64,000 nucleotides of DNA from assembly GCA_947683425.1 (NCBI GenBank), contig CANTUQ010000077.1:4023001-4087000 (forward strand). The letters run 5' to 3'. Made by a program: the position numbers and the translations under genes. This stretch comes from Excoecaria cochinchinensis. Its lineage: Eukaryota; Streptophyta; Magnoliopsida; Malpighiales; Euphorbiaceae. Below the pieces are notes generated by a model that saw only the letters and a list, made by a program, of their open reading frames with translations, ran no database searches and was not told where the DNA came from. How positions within the stretch are numbered: the stretch's first letter is position 1; every line of letters begins with the position of its first letter. Of this stretch, positions 24,087-37,225 are shown piece after piece.

Positions 24087-25806
24087 CCACATCCGCACTA
24101 AAGTATACCTTTTTTTCTAGCTCAAATGGGGCTTTCTTCTTCCTAGCTCTCCGGGGGAACCTCCATCAGTGAGGTTGGATCATCTAAGAAACTAAAGTAC
24201 TCCCTAGGGAAATGCCTCTCGCATTCATACAAAATGCGACTCAAAAGATCATTCTGGAGATAAGCAATCTGACTGGTCAAGTATTTTTTCTGGTCAGCCA
24301 GTCGATCTGCTAGCTCTTTCTCACGAGTCTACTGGAAAGAGCTCAGCTTCTCTTCACACTCCTTCCTCAAAGACTCCACTTGGGAAAAGAGTTAAGAGAC
24401 TTGCAAGGAAAGATCATAAACTTGAGAGGGGAGAACAGGGATTTGCAAATTCTCCTCGTGAAGAACAATGAACCGAGACTCATATTCCTTCGACTGCAGC
24501 TCTAGCTTTTCCTCAAATTCCCACTTAGACCAGCTCTTTTCGATAACTTGCTCTTTCTAAGTGAGTTTCTCTGCGTAAAGAAGCATCCCCCTCTAAGCAG
24601 CCTATTTCAACACACAGGTTCATACAAAAAAACGTAAAAAAGAAGAAAGTTGAAGAGAATTACCTAAAAAATGACTGTGTATCTCTCCAAGCTCCCAAAT
24701 GGGTGAAGTAATCGGCCCATGTTCTGGAGGTCTTTCTCCAACATCAGCCCTTGACAAAGAAAATCCACCACTATGGCATGCCAAATGGAATACTCATTCC
24801 TAATCTTCTGGCTCAGAAGCTCTTTTAAAGGAGAAACTCTGGACACAAGAGCTAGAATGGCAGCAACAAAGGGATCTTCTGACAACGTATGATCGGATGA
24901 TTCCCTTGGTGAAGTGATCTCCTGAGCACTCTCAACAACTGCACCATTAGGCGTTATCAGCTCAGTAGTTGGTTGAGAAGGAGGAAAAGGTGGAGAAACC
25001 TCTTGAACTTCAAGAACTTCCTCTGTACTAGGCCTCAAAACATATCGCCTTTGATGTATAGATGGCTAAACAGAAGAATCTTCTGATCGATCGGATTTCC
25101 TCTTTCGGCTTTTGCTTCACTAACTACCCTCCTTATCTCTTTAGCTACCTTTCTCGCCAATGGAGGGTCCATGGAAGCTGCAAAAGTGAAACATATATGA
25201 GTATTAATCTAAAATTTTTCATGGCTTAAATAAAATGCAATAACACATGTAGGATGATCAATGAAGCTTCCTAAGGGCTCATGTTACGCTCCAGAAGGAT
25301 TCGGTATGTCTAATGAAGCTAGGAGAACCTCAGAACTAGTCGAATCATCTGAGTGGCCCTCGGCATACTTCAGGAACTTCTTAATATTTAGTTAGAATAT
25401 CTGAATCTCGACAGCCAAATCCTTGAGGTTGATGGCCTTAACCGATAGGAACAAGCTTATACCGAACCCTTCTTTCCTTCCCAGCAGGACGAACTTATCC
25501 TTGTAAGCCTTAACCGATGAGGATAAGGTGAACAACCACATTTTGTTTTGACTTGTAAAATATTACTCAATCCCATCTTCCTGACCAAAAAGGTATAAGA
25601 AGTGGGTGAAGAGTTTCAAGCATGGGAGGACGTTAAATTATCGTTGGTTCGGAGTGATCCCATAGCCTTGCAAGATGCGAATGTCGAATTAGCCGAACAA
25701 AAACTATAGGCCACAGTTAGGGCTGGACTGTTGACAAATGAAGAACTCGCTGTCTCTTTTGAATGGCCCTCCTGAAGCTGACTCGAGATAGGACAGGCCA
25801 GAACGA
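24087..25806 (-). pseudogene. Unit 2 of tandem Transposase_28-like coiled-coil ORF
   Basis: The minus strand contains the PF04195-like region (25800-25440), a KDLAVEIQIF-type helix, and an acidic/Pro-rich segment. The best open part (25038-24664) begins MRPSTEEVLEVQEVSPPFPP and includes EYSIWHAIVVDFLCQGLMLE and KDLQNMGRLLHPFGSLERY. A heptad-rich tail follows near 24600-24200. A possible intron lies around 24660 (GT-type boundary after ERYTVIF). Stops and frame changes elsewhere make it a pseudogene. Confidence 0.7.
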
Positions 25807-27510
25807 CCACATCTCGGGCAAGTTATACCTATCTTTTTTAGCTCTTCGGGTGCTTTTTTCTTCTTAACTCTCTGGAGGAACCTCTGTCAGTGAGGTTGGA
25901 TCATCTAACAAACTGAAGTGCTCCCTAGGGAAATGCCTCTCGCACTCATACATGATGCGACTCAAGAGATCATTCTGGAGATAAGCAATCTAACCAGTCA
26001 AGTACTTTTTCTGGTCAGCCAATCGATTTGCCAGCTTTTTCTCATGAGTCTGCTGGAAGGAGCTCATCTTCTCTTCAGATTCCTACCTCAAAGACTCCAT
26101 TTGGGCAAAGAGTTAATAAACTTGCGAGGACATATGATAAACTTGAGAGCAAAGAATAGGGAGTTGCGAATTCTCCTCGTGAAGAACTATGAACCGAGAC
26201 TCATATTCCTTCAACTGCAGCTCTAGCTTCTCCCTAAATTCCCACTCGGACCTGTAGTTCTCTATAACTTTCTCTTTCTAAGCGAGTTTTTCTGCGTAAA
26301 GATGCATCCCCCTCTAAGTAACCTATTTCAACGAAAAGTTTCAGACAAAAAAACATAAAGAAAAAGAAAGTTGAAGAGATTTACCTAGAAAGATGACTGT
26401 GTATATCTCCAAGCTCCCGGACAGGTAAAGTAATCCTCCCGATGTTCTGGAGGTCTTTCTCTAACATCATCCCCTGACCAAGGAAATCCACCACGGCGGC
26501 ATGCCAAACGGAACACTCCTTCCCAAACTTCTGGCTCAGAAGCTCCTTTAAAGAAGAAACTCTAGCCACAGGAGCTAGAATGGCAACAACGTCTGATCGA
26601 ATGATGCCCTTGGTGAAGTGATCTCCTGAGCGCTCTCAACAACTACACCAGTAGGTTTTATAGACTCAATAGTTGTTTGAGAATGAGGAGAAGGTGAATA
26701 AACCTCTTGAACTTTAGGAACTTCCTTTGTCTTAGGACTTAAAACATATCGCCTTCAATGCACAGATGGCCGAACAAAAGAATCTTTTGATCGGTTAGAT
26801 TTCCTCTTTCGGCTTTTGCTTTATTGGTTGCCCTTCTTATCTCCTTGGCTACATCTCTAGCTAATTAAAGGTCCATGGAAGCTGCAAAAATGAAAAACAT
26901 ATGAGTATTAATCGAAAATTTTTCATGGCTTAAATAAAATGTAATAACACATGCAGGATGATCAATGAAGTTTCCTAAGGGCTCATGTTGCACCCCAGAA
27001 GGATTTAGTATGTCTAATGAAGCCAGGAGAACCTCAAAACTGGTCGAATCATTTGAGTGGTCCTCCATATACTTCAGGAGTTTCTTAATATTCAGTTGGA
27101 ATATCTGAAGCCCAACAGCTAAATCCTTGAGGTTAACGGCCTTGACTGATTGGAGCAAACTTATGCCGAACCCTCATTTCCTTCCCAGCAAGAAGAACTT
27201 CTCCTTATAACCCTTAACCAAGGAGGTTAGAGTGAACAACTGCCTTTTGTTTCGACTTGTGAAATAATACTCCATCCATCTTTTTGACTAGAAAGGTAGA
27301 AGAAGTGGGTGAAGAGTTTCAAGCATGGGATGACATTCAATTGTAGTTAGTTTGTAGCAATCCCATAGCCTTGCAAGATACAAATGTCTAATTGGCCGAG
27401 GAACAACTACAAACCACAGTCAAGGCTGGGCTGATGATAAATGAAGAACTTGTTATCTTTTCCGAATGGCCCTTCTAAAGCCAACATCAAGATTTGATTG
27501 GCTAGAACAA
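25807..27510 (-). pseudogene. Unit 1 of tandem Transposase_28-like coiled-coil ORF
   Basis: This is the first unit after the 5' exon. The minus strand has the PF04195-like domain in broken frames (27480-27160), then KAVNLKDLAVGLQIFQLNIK and KLLKYMEDHSNDSTSFEVLL (about 27140-27020). MARVSSLKELLSQKFGKECS lies near 26569, and a coiled-coil tail is near 26300-25950. Unit 2 follows without a gap. The domain assignment is by remembered family pattern; a profile search would settle it. Confidence 0.7.
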
Positions 27511-27756
27511 CCACATTCGCGGTAAGTTATACCTATTTTTTAATTCGTTAACTGCTGAAATGGACAATTTTGTAGGCCTATTTGCAAGATTCCTAGTCTT
27601 ATACTCGTTAAGGAAGCTAGTTTCCATCTTTTGGAAACTGCCATAGGCCATTTTCAGTAGGGGGTGATCAAAGTAACTATGGATGATCCTCTCTGTGTCT
27701 TCTATGATTTCAAAGAATTCAAAAGTATCTAAGGATGAAGATGAAGATGAAGACAA
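27502..27756 (-). CDS. 5' exon of the antisense Transposase_28-like gene
   Basis: An 84-codon frame begins with an ATG followed by Ser codons (MSSSSSSSLDTFEFFEIIED) and reads into the array at 27510. It occurs only once, upstream of unit 1, so it is probably the true 5' end of the gene, while units 2-4 are duplicated bodies. A TATA-like box lies about 185 bp upstream. It is not recognisable beyond its position. It may end in a splice donor near 27525 (minus strand AACTTACC on a frame edge is weak), so the exon boundary is uncertain. Confidence 0.5.
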   Translation of the reverse strand: MSSSSSSSLDTFEFFEIIEDTERIIHSYFDHPLLKMAYGSFQKMETSFLNEYKTRNLANRPTKLSISAVNELKNRYNLPRMWLF

Positions 27757-27940
27757 AAAGGAAGAAGAAATTTGAAGATGATGATGAAGATGTAAGTAAA
27801 AATTACTTAATTGAAGAAATAAAGGAAAAGAAGGCTGGAAAAATCTAAAAAAGCTTGAAGAACTCGAAAAAAAAGCTTGAAGATTTCAGAAAAAAGAAGT
27901 TAAAGCTTTTTGCAAAGTGAAAAAATGAAGTAAACTTACC

Positions 27941-27948
27941 TATTTATA
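27941..27948 (-). promoter_or_regulatory. TATA box upstream of the antisense ORF array
   Basis: The minus strand reads TATAAATA in CATATAAATAGG, about 185 bp before the ATG at 27756. It is the only well-placed TATA box facing the array. Confidence 0.5.
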
Positions 27949-28247
27949 TGAAAAAAGAAAAAGGGTGACTTCCTCAATAAGCCATGTCAAGCATTTAATC
28001 CGAAGCAGCCACATATGATCAGCTTACCCAATAAACGAAGTGTTATTGACCTAAAGAGTGAAGTGTCACCATAATGTGCATGTCTGACGAAACATCCGCC
28101 ATTAAGGTGCAGATAGTTGACTCAGTGATAAGGAATATGAAGAGACAAGTTCAGAATTTTGAAATTCAAAATTCAAAATGAACTAATAAGTTAAAACGCC
28201 AAAGGCTTCTAATGTTAATTTTGCCCTTAACTCGATCAGATCTGTTC

Positions 28248-28258
28248 AGGGGGACTAA
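28248..28258 (+). other. Polypurine-tract-like sequence before an LTR
   Basis: CAGGGGGACTAA abuts the TGATAATATC terminus at 28259. This is where the plus-strand primer of an upstream, plus-strand gypsy element would be. If so, the LTR that follows is a 3' LTR and the array to its left is antisense within that element. Confidence 0.5.
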
Positions 28259-28425
28259 TGATAATATCATTATCAAACTGGGCTTAAGTCAATCTCAGCC
28301 TAAGGCCCAATAGAGACCAAAGGTCCAAAGCTAAAGCCAATAGAATATGAAGCCCAACGCATGACAAACGGATGATCAAGGATCCAAGGCACTGGCAATG
28401 CTACCTATCCAATTGGATTAACAAG

Positions 28426-29220
28426 CACTACAAGAAATTTGATTTTTTGTGACAAATTTTTTAATGATGCATATAATTTTGTCACTAATTATAACTTACA
28501 ACGACGAATTTTTTAAAACGTCACCATACTATTTATTACTGTGATGAAATTATCTTGCGTTATTTTATATTTTAATTATCGTCACTAAAAGTTTAATTTT
28601 GTGACGAAAAGATATATTTCGTCATGGTTTATTTAGGAGATATAATTTCCCACCATTTTTTAGGAGGAAAAAAAATTTAATGACAAAATAATAACTTATT
28701 ACAACGTATAAAATAGTCACAAAATATTTATTTTTCGTGACGAATTATTTTTGTCATAATTAAATAAATTAGTGATAATAAAATCATTTTGTCACAAATA
28801 ACATATCGGTATAAAAAAAATATTATATTTCTGACAAATAAATATATCACAAAAAAATGAGTATACTATAACGAGGTACAATTTCGTCACCTTTGACATA
28901 AAGGAAAAATTTCCAAACTTTTTCTTTTGGAGGGAAAAAATATAACGGAAAAATTTACTATTTGCGACATATAAATTCGTCATGAAATACTTATTGTTTT
29001 TGTGACATTAATTATTTTTGTCACAATTTAATGAATTAATGACGATAAAATTATTTCGTCACAATAATGTTATTTATGATAAATAAATATGTTACAAAAA
29101 AGAAATATATTATGACGAAATACAATTTCGTCACCAATACAATCAATTAATGATAATAATATTTTTTCGTAACAGTTGGTTGTAATGCTAATATATGACA
29201 AAGAAATTATGTGATGCAGC
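28426..29220 (+). repeat. CACTA left terminus and subterminal repeats
   Basis: The terminal inverted repeat is followed by many copies of CGTCAC, GTGACGAA and TTTCGTCA in both orientations. In En/Spm-type elements such arrays bind the smaller transposition protein. This part has no coding potential. Confidence 0.9.
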
Positions 29221-32200
29221 GAAAGTATAATGAAAAATATATTTTATTCAAAATTTCAAGTCCCCTTTCAAAGTAGGGTAAACAACAATTTATATTAAAA
29301 AATTAATAAAATTACAAAAATACACCCTAAACTTTAAACTGAAAAATGAAAGCCTAAATGTTATTTTTAACGACCCAAATTGACTGTTACAAGGGCTATG
29401 CCTCGTAAAATACAATCGGCTCGAAATGAGCTTTTCGGAAACATATTATAATAAACGATCGGACACCTGTAGCAAAAGTTATGGCCAAAAAAGTTTTTTT
29501 ATTCAGGAATTACTTCGTAATTTTTTATTTATTTTATTTTTAATTACCAAAATTAGTTTGTCTTCCATATTTTGACAAAAATAACTAAATTATATATAAA
29601 AGTTAATTAATTAATAATACAATAATAATTTAGAATAAAATAATTTATTTATTAAAATAATATTTTAATGTAAATTTTGTCTAGAAACGACGGCGTTTCC
29701 TGTTGCTTTCTCACCATATCAGTGTGCAAAACTAAAGAAAGGAAACGAAGGAAACAAGAGTATTTTTGGTGACAAAAAAATCCGAAAATCATGGAAAAAA
29801 ATGGTGGGAAAGGGTTTTTTTTTGCGAAAATTTTCGGTTTCCTTCTCTTACTCAATCCCTTATCAATTCCCAATTCTTCTAACTATAATTCTACAACCCT
29901 AAGAAATTTGACGAAATTTAGGTTCTTTTGTGTTAAAGGTAAGTTGATTTTTCTTTTTAATTTTTTTTAAATCATCAAATTCTCATAGTTGGGTTTTAGT
30001 TCTGCTATTTTTGCAAGATCAATTTGATTTCTTGTATTTTAAACTCACAGATTTGATAGATATAAGCTTGAGTTCCGAGATAGATTTCAAAATTGAGCAA
30101 CAGAGGCAAATACAGGACTTCCAGGTATTTAACTTCTCAAACGTGAACCTGAAATTAATTCTTTTTTGTCTTGCTATTTTTTAACAATTTCTATTTCTTT
30201 TTTCCCTTTTTCTTCCCTTTCTCTTTTGAGAAGAAATTAAGGAAAATCCATACGTCTTGTTGCTAAACATAAGTTTAAACTAACTTCTAAGCCTAGCAAA
30301 GTAAGGAGCAGTACCAATCCAAAAACCGTAGATTGATTCTCTAGTTGTCTTTTATTTTTTGCAATAGGTTTAAACTTCAGTATGTTCGTTCTATTTTGTG
30401 GATTTTGGTTATACTCTCTCATTTTCTCTATGGTTGGAACGAGTTTGCTTATTACTACTTTTGGATAATTTTAAATGATTTGCTTAGTTGAACTTAATTT
30501 TAAAGAATTTGCTTACAGGTACTAAATATTTTTGCAATTTTTTTTTGTGATGACAAAACGGGGAGAAAATGAAATTGCAGAATATATGTGACCTTGTGTG
30601 ATAGACAGATTGTTCATCTATTTATGTAGAATATGTATGCTTATGCAGAATATGTGCAAATTGTTTATCTAATTGTGCAGAATGCTTAATTTGTGCTTAT
30701 GCATTATGCTTGTCATATGGAACTGATATTCAATTGATGGGTTTGTTTATATATTATCTAATTGAAATTTGAACTCAAAACCTTACAGTATTTGCGCGTG
30801 ACTATTGCCATCTAATTCATGATTTACCATAATCATTTTTTTATTCTTATTTTCTACTACAAGCACAACACCAATAATAATCTACTTTATATATTAATGT
30901 TATTTCAGATTAACCCATGAGCAACTACATTGTAGATTTTATAGTAGAGAAATTGCAGTGTAATATATTGTTGGAAAGAGGAACCTTATTTTGCCTCACA
31001 TTAAGTGTGAGTTCTATCTATACATGCCTTAGTTGTTTTAAAGTAAGAGTTCCATGTCCACGTGTCATTTTTGCATTTATGTTCATGGTGAAGCAAACTC
31101 TATTATGCTTGAGCTTAATTCTTGTAATTGATTGTGAAATCCCGTCCAATTTGAATATGATTTTGGTTTAGTAAAGATTATGAAGTGCTGGTGCATACTC
31201 ACATGTATGTAGGAACTCCAACATACATGGAGTTTTATCGAAGATTGACATGGTTGGAATTTTCCCTCACTGTCGTGTTTTATCCTAAGTATACAACAAA
31301 ATAACCATATCATCAGATTACACTTTTTTAGTGTATTCAACTTGTTCATGAATATATACACAATGAAGGGGACAATATTAGGTGGGAGGATACAATGGAC
31401 CATTCTAGGGGACAATAATCTTGTAAGATTTATCGCAAGGGACCCAGTTAAAGAGGTTCAAACAAGAATTCTCATTCTAGGATCCATGTCCCTTTGGTAC
31501 AAGAAAACTTGATGTCTGTAGAATTTGAATTATTAGGGCACTTTTACAACTCTATCTTAGCTTCTAGATAGCTTTACTACTCATGACTTTGGGTGAATGT
31601 AGGTAGCTCATGATCAAAAGTAGAAAAATAGTTCTGTATGTGAACTTCACTCCTGCAATTTTTCCTGTATTGCTAATATTTTTAATTTATGAAAAAATTT
31701 CTAAAAATTAAATATTTTTAAATACTTAAAAGTAAAGCAAAACATAAATTTAAACTAATCAAACTAATAAATTGCTTGATAATATGATATATGGACACAA
31801 ACTTCAACATCACAACATACTGCTAGTTTGGCTCCAAAATCATTGCATTTTTATTTTTTTATATATATTTGATGACCACTATATGGAGTCAATGTTGTTG
31901 TACGGTGTTTCTGTCCAAATCATGGTTGAAGATATCAAGTGTGCTGTATCACTTTTGATTTGCTTTATTTGCAATAATCACACTTGTTGCTCCTTTTTTT
32001 TTTCCTTACACGTGACTTCATTTAAATTTCTTACTGGCATTTACTAGTTTATTTCATTTTATAGTTTGCTTGTCAATTGTTTCTTCTTGCTTATGTTACC
32101 AAAATCCTAGTTTGTGTTCCAACACTATCAAAGTTTGCAGTGTTGATACATATTTGGTTAGTTGGCCATCAAAGTTTGCATTATTGATGCATATTTGGTT

Positions 32201-33404
32201 AATTGCCCAACATTTGCTTAAGTATCACTTTACTGATTTTGGATTCCATACTAGGTTATTTTGCATTTAGTAATTTCAAGTGTCTTGAATTGATGAGTTC
32301 TGACTTGTTAAAAATTCAGTCTTACATATTAATTGTTAAGAGACAGCTGTTGAATCCTAACATTAGCATTAGCAGTGACATTTTGTCGTCTTGGACAAGT
32401 CATTGATCCATCTTGTATAAGTTATAGGACATGTGGTTTTTATTTTCTACATTTTGATTCTAGAAACAGATTTATATGTAAGTTATCTATTTGACTATTT
32501 GGTTGAATTTTTTTAATTCAAATTGAATTGGGAAATGCAGTGTGATTGTAGAAGCTCTTAAAGTGAATGGAGCACTATAAAATAGTTGGAAGTGAGTGTT
32601 TAAATTAATTTATAAATTTATTTTGTGCAAATCTAATCTAAGTTAATTCAATAAACTTCAAATATTTATAATTTATGTATATAATATAGAAGGGTCTCCA
32701 AAATTCTAAGTTGTATTATTATTGGATTTATTACATAAGAAGAAAACACATATCCATACTTCTTGTAATAGGACCCAGAGAATATTCCCCAATTTAAAAC
32801 CGCCGTATGCACTGTTCAACCTTTAATTGGTAGTTCATATGCTAAATCTCTATTTCCACATCACACTATTATCTTTTTGCATACATTTTAACATATATGG
32901 CATTATGATCTTTTTTCCTATTTCCATTTATTTACCTTGTAAATATATTTTGTATGTCATGTAAATTTGTTAAATTTATTTATTTTGAGCATATTATTAT
33001 TAATATTTATATTATTATTAATAATATATTAATATATTTATACTTATAATATATCAATATATTTATAATAATAATATATTTTTTTCTCTTTTTTTTTAGG
33101 ATACACAAGAATCAACTATATTTTTGAAGGTCTATACCAGTATTAACTTTTCATTATTAGGTTTTTCTCCTTTTTTTTTTTGATCTTATAAATTTATAAA
33201 ATTCCTTTGTATGTTGTAATTATTGTCTTAAAAACTACTTAAATAGTATGTAGATTTTACCCAAAATAGTTTTTTATATATATATATATAGATATATGTT
33301 TTATGCTATGTATGATATATGTGGGCTCAATTTAACTTTAACTATATTATTTTATTTTTCCAATTACTTAATAATGATTATTTTCATTTAAGTTATATTA
33401 AAAA
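29221..33404 (+). other. CACTA 5' non-coding region with probable 5'UTR introns
   Basis: There is no credible protein across 4.2 kb. A near-palindromic AAACGACGGCGTTT lies at about 29685. GT-type donor sites after purine-rich sequence occur at about 29938 (AAAGGTAAGTTG) and 30152 (CCAGGTATTT), so non-coding first exons and long introns are likely. Short ORFs here on both strands look random. Confidence 0.6.
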
Positions 33405-36400
33405 ATGGATAAGAGTTGGATGTATACCATGAAATGGTCTAAGGAGTACATAGAAGGAGTACGATCTTTTATGAATTTCATAGAAAATCATATGGGAAAA
33501 GATTGAGACATCCGATGTCCATGTACAAGTTGTATGAACTTATATATTAGATATTAAAAAACTGTTGAGGATCATTTATTGGTTCAATGGATAGATAAAT
33601 GTTATCAGATATGGTTTATCATGGAGAAACATCTGATCCCATTGGGGATGGTGATTACCAAAAAGAGTGTGATATGTCTAATGAGAATTTAGATGAAGAA
33701 GATAATGGAATTTTTGACTTGCTACATGAATTGGGTAAAAAATATTACCAAAAGGATAAAAATGATGAGCAAAATGAAGAACATAACACTTATCCAAGTG
33801 TCCTACCTGATTATCTTGAATATATTATGAGGGATACTAATACAAAGTTATATCCTGGATGTAAGAAATTTTCAAAGTTTTCTTTTATTATTAAGTTGCT
33901 CCATATAAAAGTATATAACAAGATAAGTAACAAAGTAATAGATATGTTGTTGAAGTTAATTAAAGAAGCATTACCTGAAGGAGAGGTACTTTCGAGTTCT
34001 TATTATGAGGCAAAAATGTTTCTACGAGATCTTCGGTTAGGATATGAGTCCATTCATGCTTGTAAGTATGACTGTGTCTTGTTCTGGAAAGAAAATAAAA
34101 ATTATGAGTGTTGTCCCACATGTGATACTTCTAGGTGGAAAATTAATGATGGGAAGGGAAAAAAGATAGCGCATAAAGTTTTACGGTACTTTCCAGTAAA
34201 GTCTAGGTTGCAAAGATTATTTATGTCCCATAAAATATCAAATAAAATGGTTTAGCATCATGAAAAGCGTGTTGATGATGAATATATGAGGCACCCAGCT
34301 GATTCTGAAGCTTGAAAGGACTTTGATAATAAGTTTCCTTGGTTTGCAAATGATCCTCGCAATGTAAGGCTTGCTTTAGCTGCAGATGGTTTTAATCCAT
34401 TTGGTAATTTAAGTAGCACATATAGTATGTGGCCTGTGATTTTAGGGCCATTGAACCTTCCACCTTGGGATTGCATGAAACCACCATTTTTTTTGATGTG
34501 CTTGTTAATTCCAGGACCTAAGTCTCCAGGAAAAGATATTGATGTCTACTTACGGCCATTAATAGATGAGTTAAAGGAACTATGGATAGAAGGGATTGAA
34601 ACATTTGATGTTTCTTGTCAAAATAATTTCCAAATGCGTGCAGCTGTATTATGGACTATAAATGACTTTCCTGCATATGGTGATTTATCTGGTTGGAGTA
34701 CTAAGGGTTATATGGCATGTCCAATTTGCAATGATCAAACTTGCTCCCAGTTATTGCGCAACAAGATATGTTACATGGGACATCGTCGTTTCTTACCAAA
34801 AAATCATAGTTGGAGAAAGAGTAAGAAGTTCAATGGCAAGAGAGAATGTAGAGAGTCACCTATTGAATTTAATGGAGACAAAGTGTTAAGACAGTTAGAA
34901 AAATTGACTATTGTGGCACCCGGGAAACATCTAAACAATAGAAAGAGAAAGCGCACTTTACAAGAATTAAATTGGACGAGACGCAGCCTATTCTATGAGT
35001 TGCCTTATTGGAGTAAGTTGAAGTTAAGGCACAACTTAGATGTAATGCATATAGAAAAGAACATTTGTGAGAGAATTTTGGGAACCATGTTGATTATTGA
35101 TGGAAAAACAAAAGATACCGTGAAGGCAAGGCAAGATTTAGAAGACATGGGAATTTGTAAAGAGCTACACTTGGTGAGAAGGGATGATGGAAAATATGAA
35201 ATGCCTGTTGCATGCTATGTCATGAAAAAGAAAGAAAGGCAAAATTTTTGTGAGTTCTTGAAATCTGTGAAATTTCCAGATGGGTATGCCTCTAATATCT
35301 CTCCATGTGTTAGTTCAAGTGATAACAAGATAACAGGATTGAAAAGTCATGATTGCTATGTACTTTTACAACGCATACTTCCTGTTGGCATTCGTGGGAG
35401 TTTAAGAAAGGAAGTATGTAGTGTATTGGCCGAATTGGGTGATTTTTTCCAACGTCTGTGCTGTAAGAAGTTGGATAGAAGTGAATTGAAAAAAATGAAA
35501 GATGACATTTACCTAATTTTATGCAAGTTAGAAATGATATACCCACCTGTATTTTTTGATATCATGGTTCATTTACCAATTCATTTGCCATATGAGGCAT
35601 TACTCGGTGGACCGGTTCAATTCCGTTGGATGTATCCTACTGAAAGATAATATAAAAAGTCAAAATATTGACATTATTAATTTCTTAGTTGTTATGGATA
35701 ATAAGATTTTCTTTTTTCTTTTTTTTTTATTAGATTATTATGTGAATTAAAGCAAAGTGTGCATAACAGAGCTCATCCAGAAGGGTCGATTGCAGAAGCT
35801 TATATTGCCAAAGAGTGTATAAGCTTTTGCTCAATGTATTTGAAAGGTATTGAAACTCGTTTTAACCGTGATGAGCGAAATTATGACATTTGCAATGATG
35901 GTGGTCTCTCAATTTTCTCACAAAAGTGTCGACCTTATGGTGCAACAAAATATGTCAAGTTATCAAATGAAACATTCAATATAGCACAATGGTTTGTCTT
36001 GCAAAATTGTGATGAAGTTGAGCAATATTTTGAGTAAGCACATAAATGAACTTATGATTATGATATTAAGATTAATGCAGAACTTACAATTTCTTTTCTC
36101 TTTATTAGAAAGAACAAAGAAGAACTACGATTAGAAGGCTGTAAAAACATTGAACAAACCCACAAACAGAAATTTCCAATATGGTTTCGTCAACATGTAA
36201 GCTTTTTATTTAGCACGATATGGATTTATAATTTAAATATAATCAAACAAGCTCTCTAAATTATTTTGTTTGCTTTGTTTATATGTCACAATTATACAGT
36301 GAGGAACAATCAACTGTATTTGAAGCTTTGTATGCACTTTCATGTGCACCCCATAGGTGTGTTAAGAAGTACAGTGGGTGCATAGTGAATGGAGTGAGGT

Positions 36401-37108
36401 TTCTCACAAAGGAACGCGATAGCAGGCATAGAAGTCAAAATAGTGGCATTTCTGTTGAGGGAAATCATGGTGATGAAATTATAGATTTTTATGGGGTATT
36501 AGATGATATTATTCAACTAGACTATGTGAATAACAAACATGTTATACTTTTCAAGTGTGAATGGTATGACCTTGGTAGGAAAAAAAAAAGGGATTCAAAA
36601 GGAAGGGAGTATAACTAGTGTCAAAGTAACTGGGAGGTGGTACGAAAATGATTCTTACATTTTAGCAGACCAAGCAAAACAGGTTTTCTATATTAATGAT
36701 CCTAAGTTAGGGAGTGAATGGAAAATGGTGCAACCCTTTCAACATAGACATATTTATGACATTAATGAGATCCAAGATGAAGCTTTGGATATAAATGAAG
36801 TTATTGAAGATGAAGTGTACTAGAAGAATAGGATTGATGAAGAACTTGAAGTTGTTACCACCGAAATCCCTGTGTTAAATAGATTGGACATAGACACTGA
36901 GGACCTGGATTCATTGATAATCCTAAGTCTCCCTAAAGTGGATGAAAATGAAAATATCATTAATGACAATCAAGATGATGATGAGGCCATCTTAGATGAC
37001 ACTTTGGTTGATTATTGTAATAGTGATGAAGATATTGGCAACTTGACTGATCATGATGTAGATGATGATGAAGATGATGAAGAAGAATATGATGATGGCA
37101 TTATATGA
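33405..37108 (+). pseudogene. tnp2: CACTA tnp2-type transposase, multi-exon, nonsense-broken
   Basis: The start MDKSWMYTMKWSKEYIEGVR matches the transposase-associated N-terminal domain, including CPCTSC. After a frame change, the frame from 33599 to 35647 is one reading frame with two stops (TAG 34253-34255 and TGA 34313-34315), each at a place where Trp is usual. It contains the tnp2 core (FPWFANDPRNVRLALAADGF, PGPKSPGKDIDVYLRPLIDE, RHNLDVMHIEKNICE) and runs into a DUF4218 region (GGPVQFRWMYPTER). Further exons are 35734-36033, 36109-36196 and about 36301-37108. The last has a DUF4216 region, a frameshift at a run of A near 36585, a TAG at 36821, and an Asp/Glu-rich tail. Confidence 0.92.
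35647..35733 (+). other. Transposase intron with AT instead of GT at its donor
   Basis: Family alignment needs Arg to be split across this junction, with the intron running from 35647 to the AG at 35733. The intron then starts ATAATA where GTAATA would be expected. The acceptor side (T-rich tract then TTAG) is normal, and exon 2 resumes in frame with LLCELKQSVHNRAHPEGSIA. Confidence 0.6.
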
Positions 37109-37116
37109 TTGCCCCT

Positions 37117-37225
37117 TATAGTTCTAGTGTTGATGCTTCAGTTGTGATGCTTTCAGTTCTGGTGGTGATGCTTCAGTTGTGATGCTTTCAGTTATGGTGG
37201 TGATGCTTTCAATTGTGATAATTTA
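37117..37225 (+). repeat. Short tandem repeats after the transposase gene
   Basis: Four or five degenerate copies of a ~30 bp unit containing GTGATGCTTTCAGTT and GGTGGTGATGCTT lie just after the transposase stop, in its probable 3'UTR. Confidence 0.7.

Larger units (their letters stand above)
23727..27770 (-). repeat. Right half of ~1.7 kb tandem array (units 3 part, 2, 1)
   Basis: The unit anchor (ccacatccg-type sequence next to aagttatacct) occurs at 24087, 25807 and 27511, with spacings 1,720 and 1,704. Other anchors agree: ggaagctgcaaa at 25168 and 26873. Units are clearly related by eye but diverged, with many point differences and small indels, so the duplications are not recent. Confidence 0.9.

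Noticed and set aside
28259..28275. The near-palindrome TGATAATATCATTATCA as the loop of two head-to-head LTR ends.
   Set aside because: Only one side continues as recognisable LTR sequence; the symmetry is short and AT-rich.
29652..32406. A possible host gene with introns between the CACTA left end and its transposase.
   Set aside because: No long or conserved ORF on either strand; splice-like sites are better explained as 5'UTR introns of the transposase gene.
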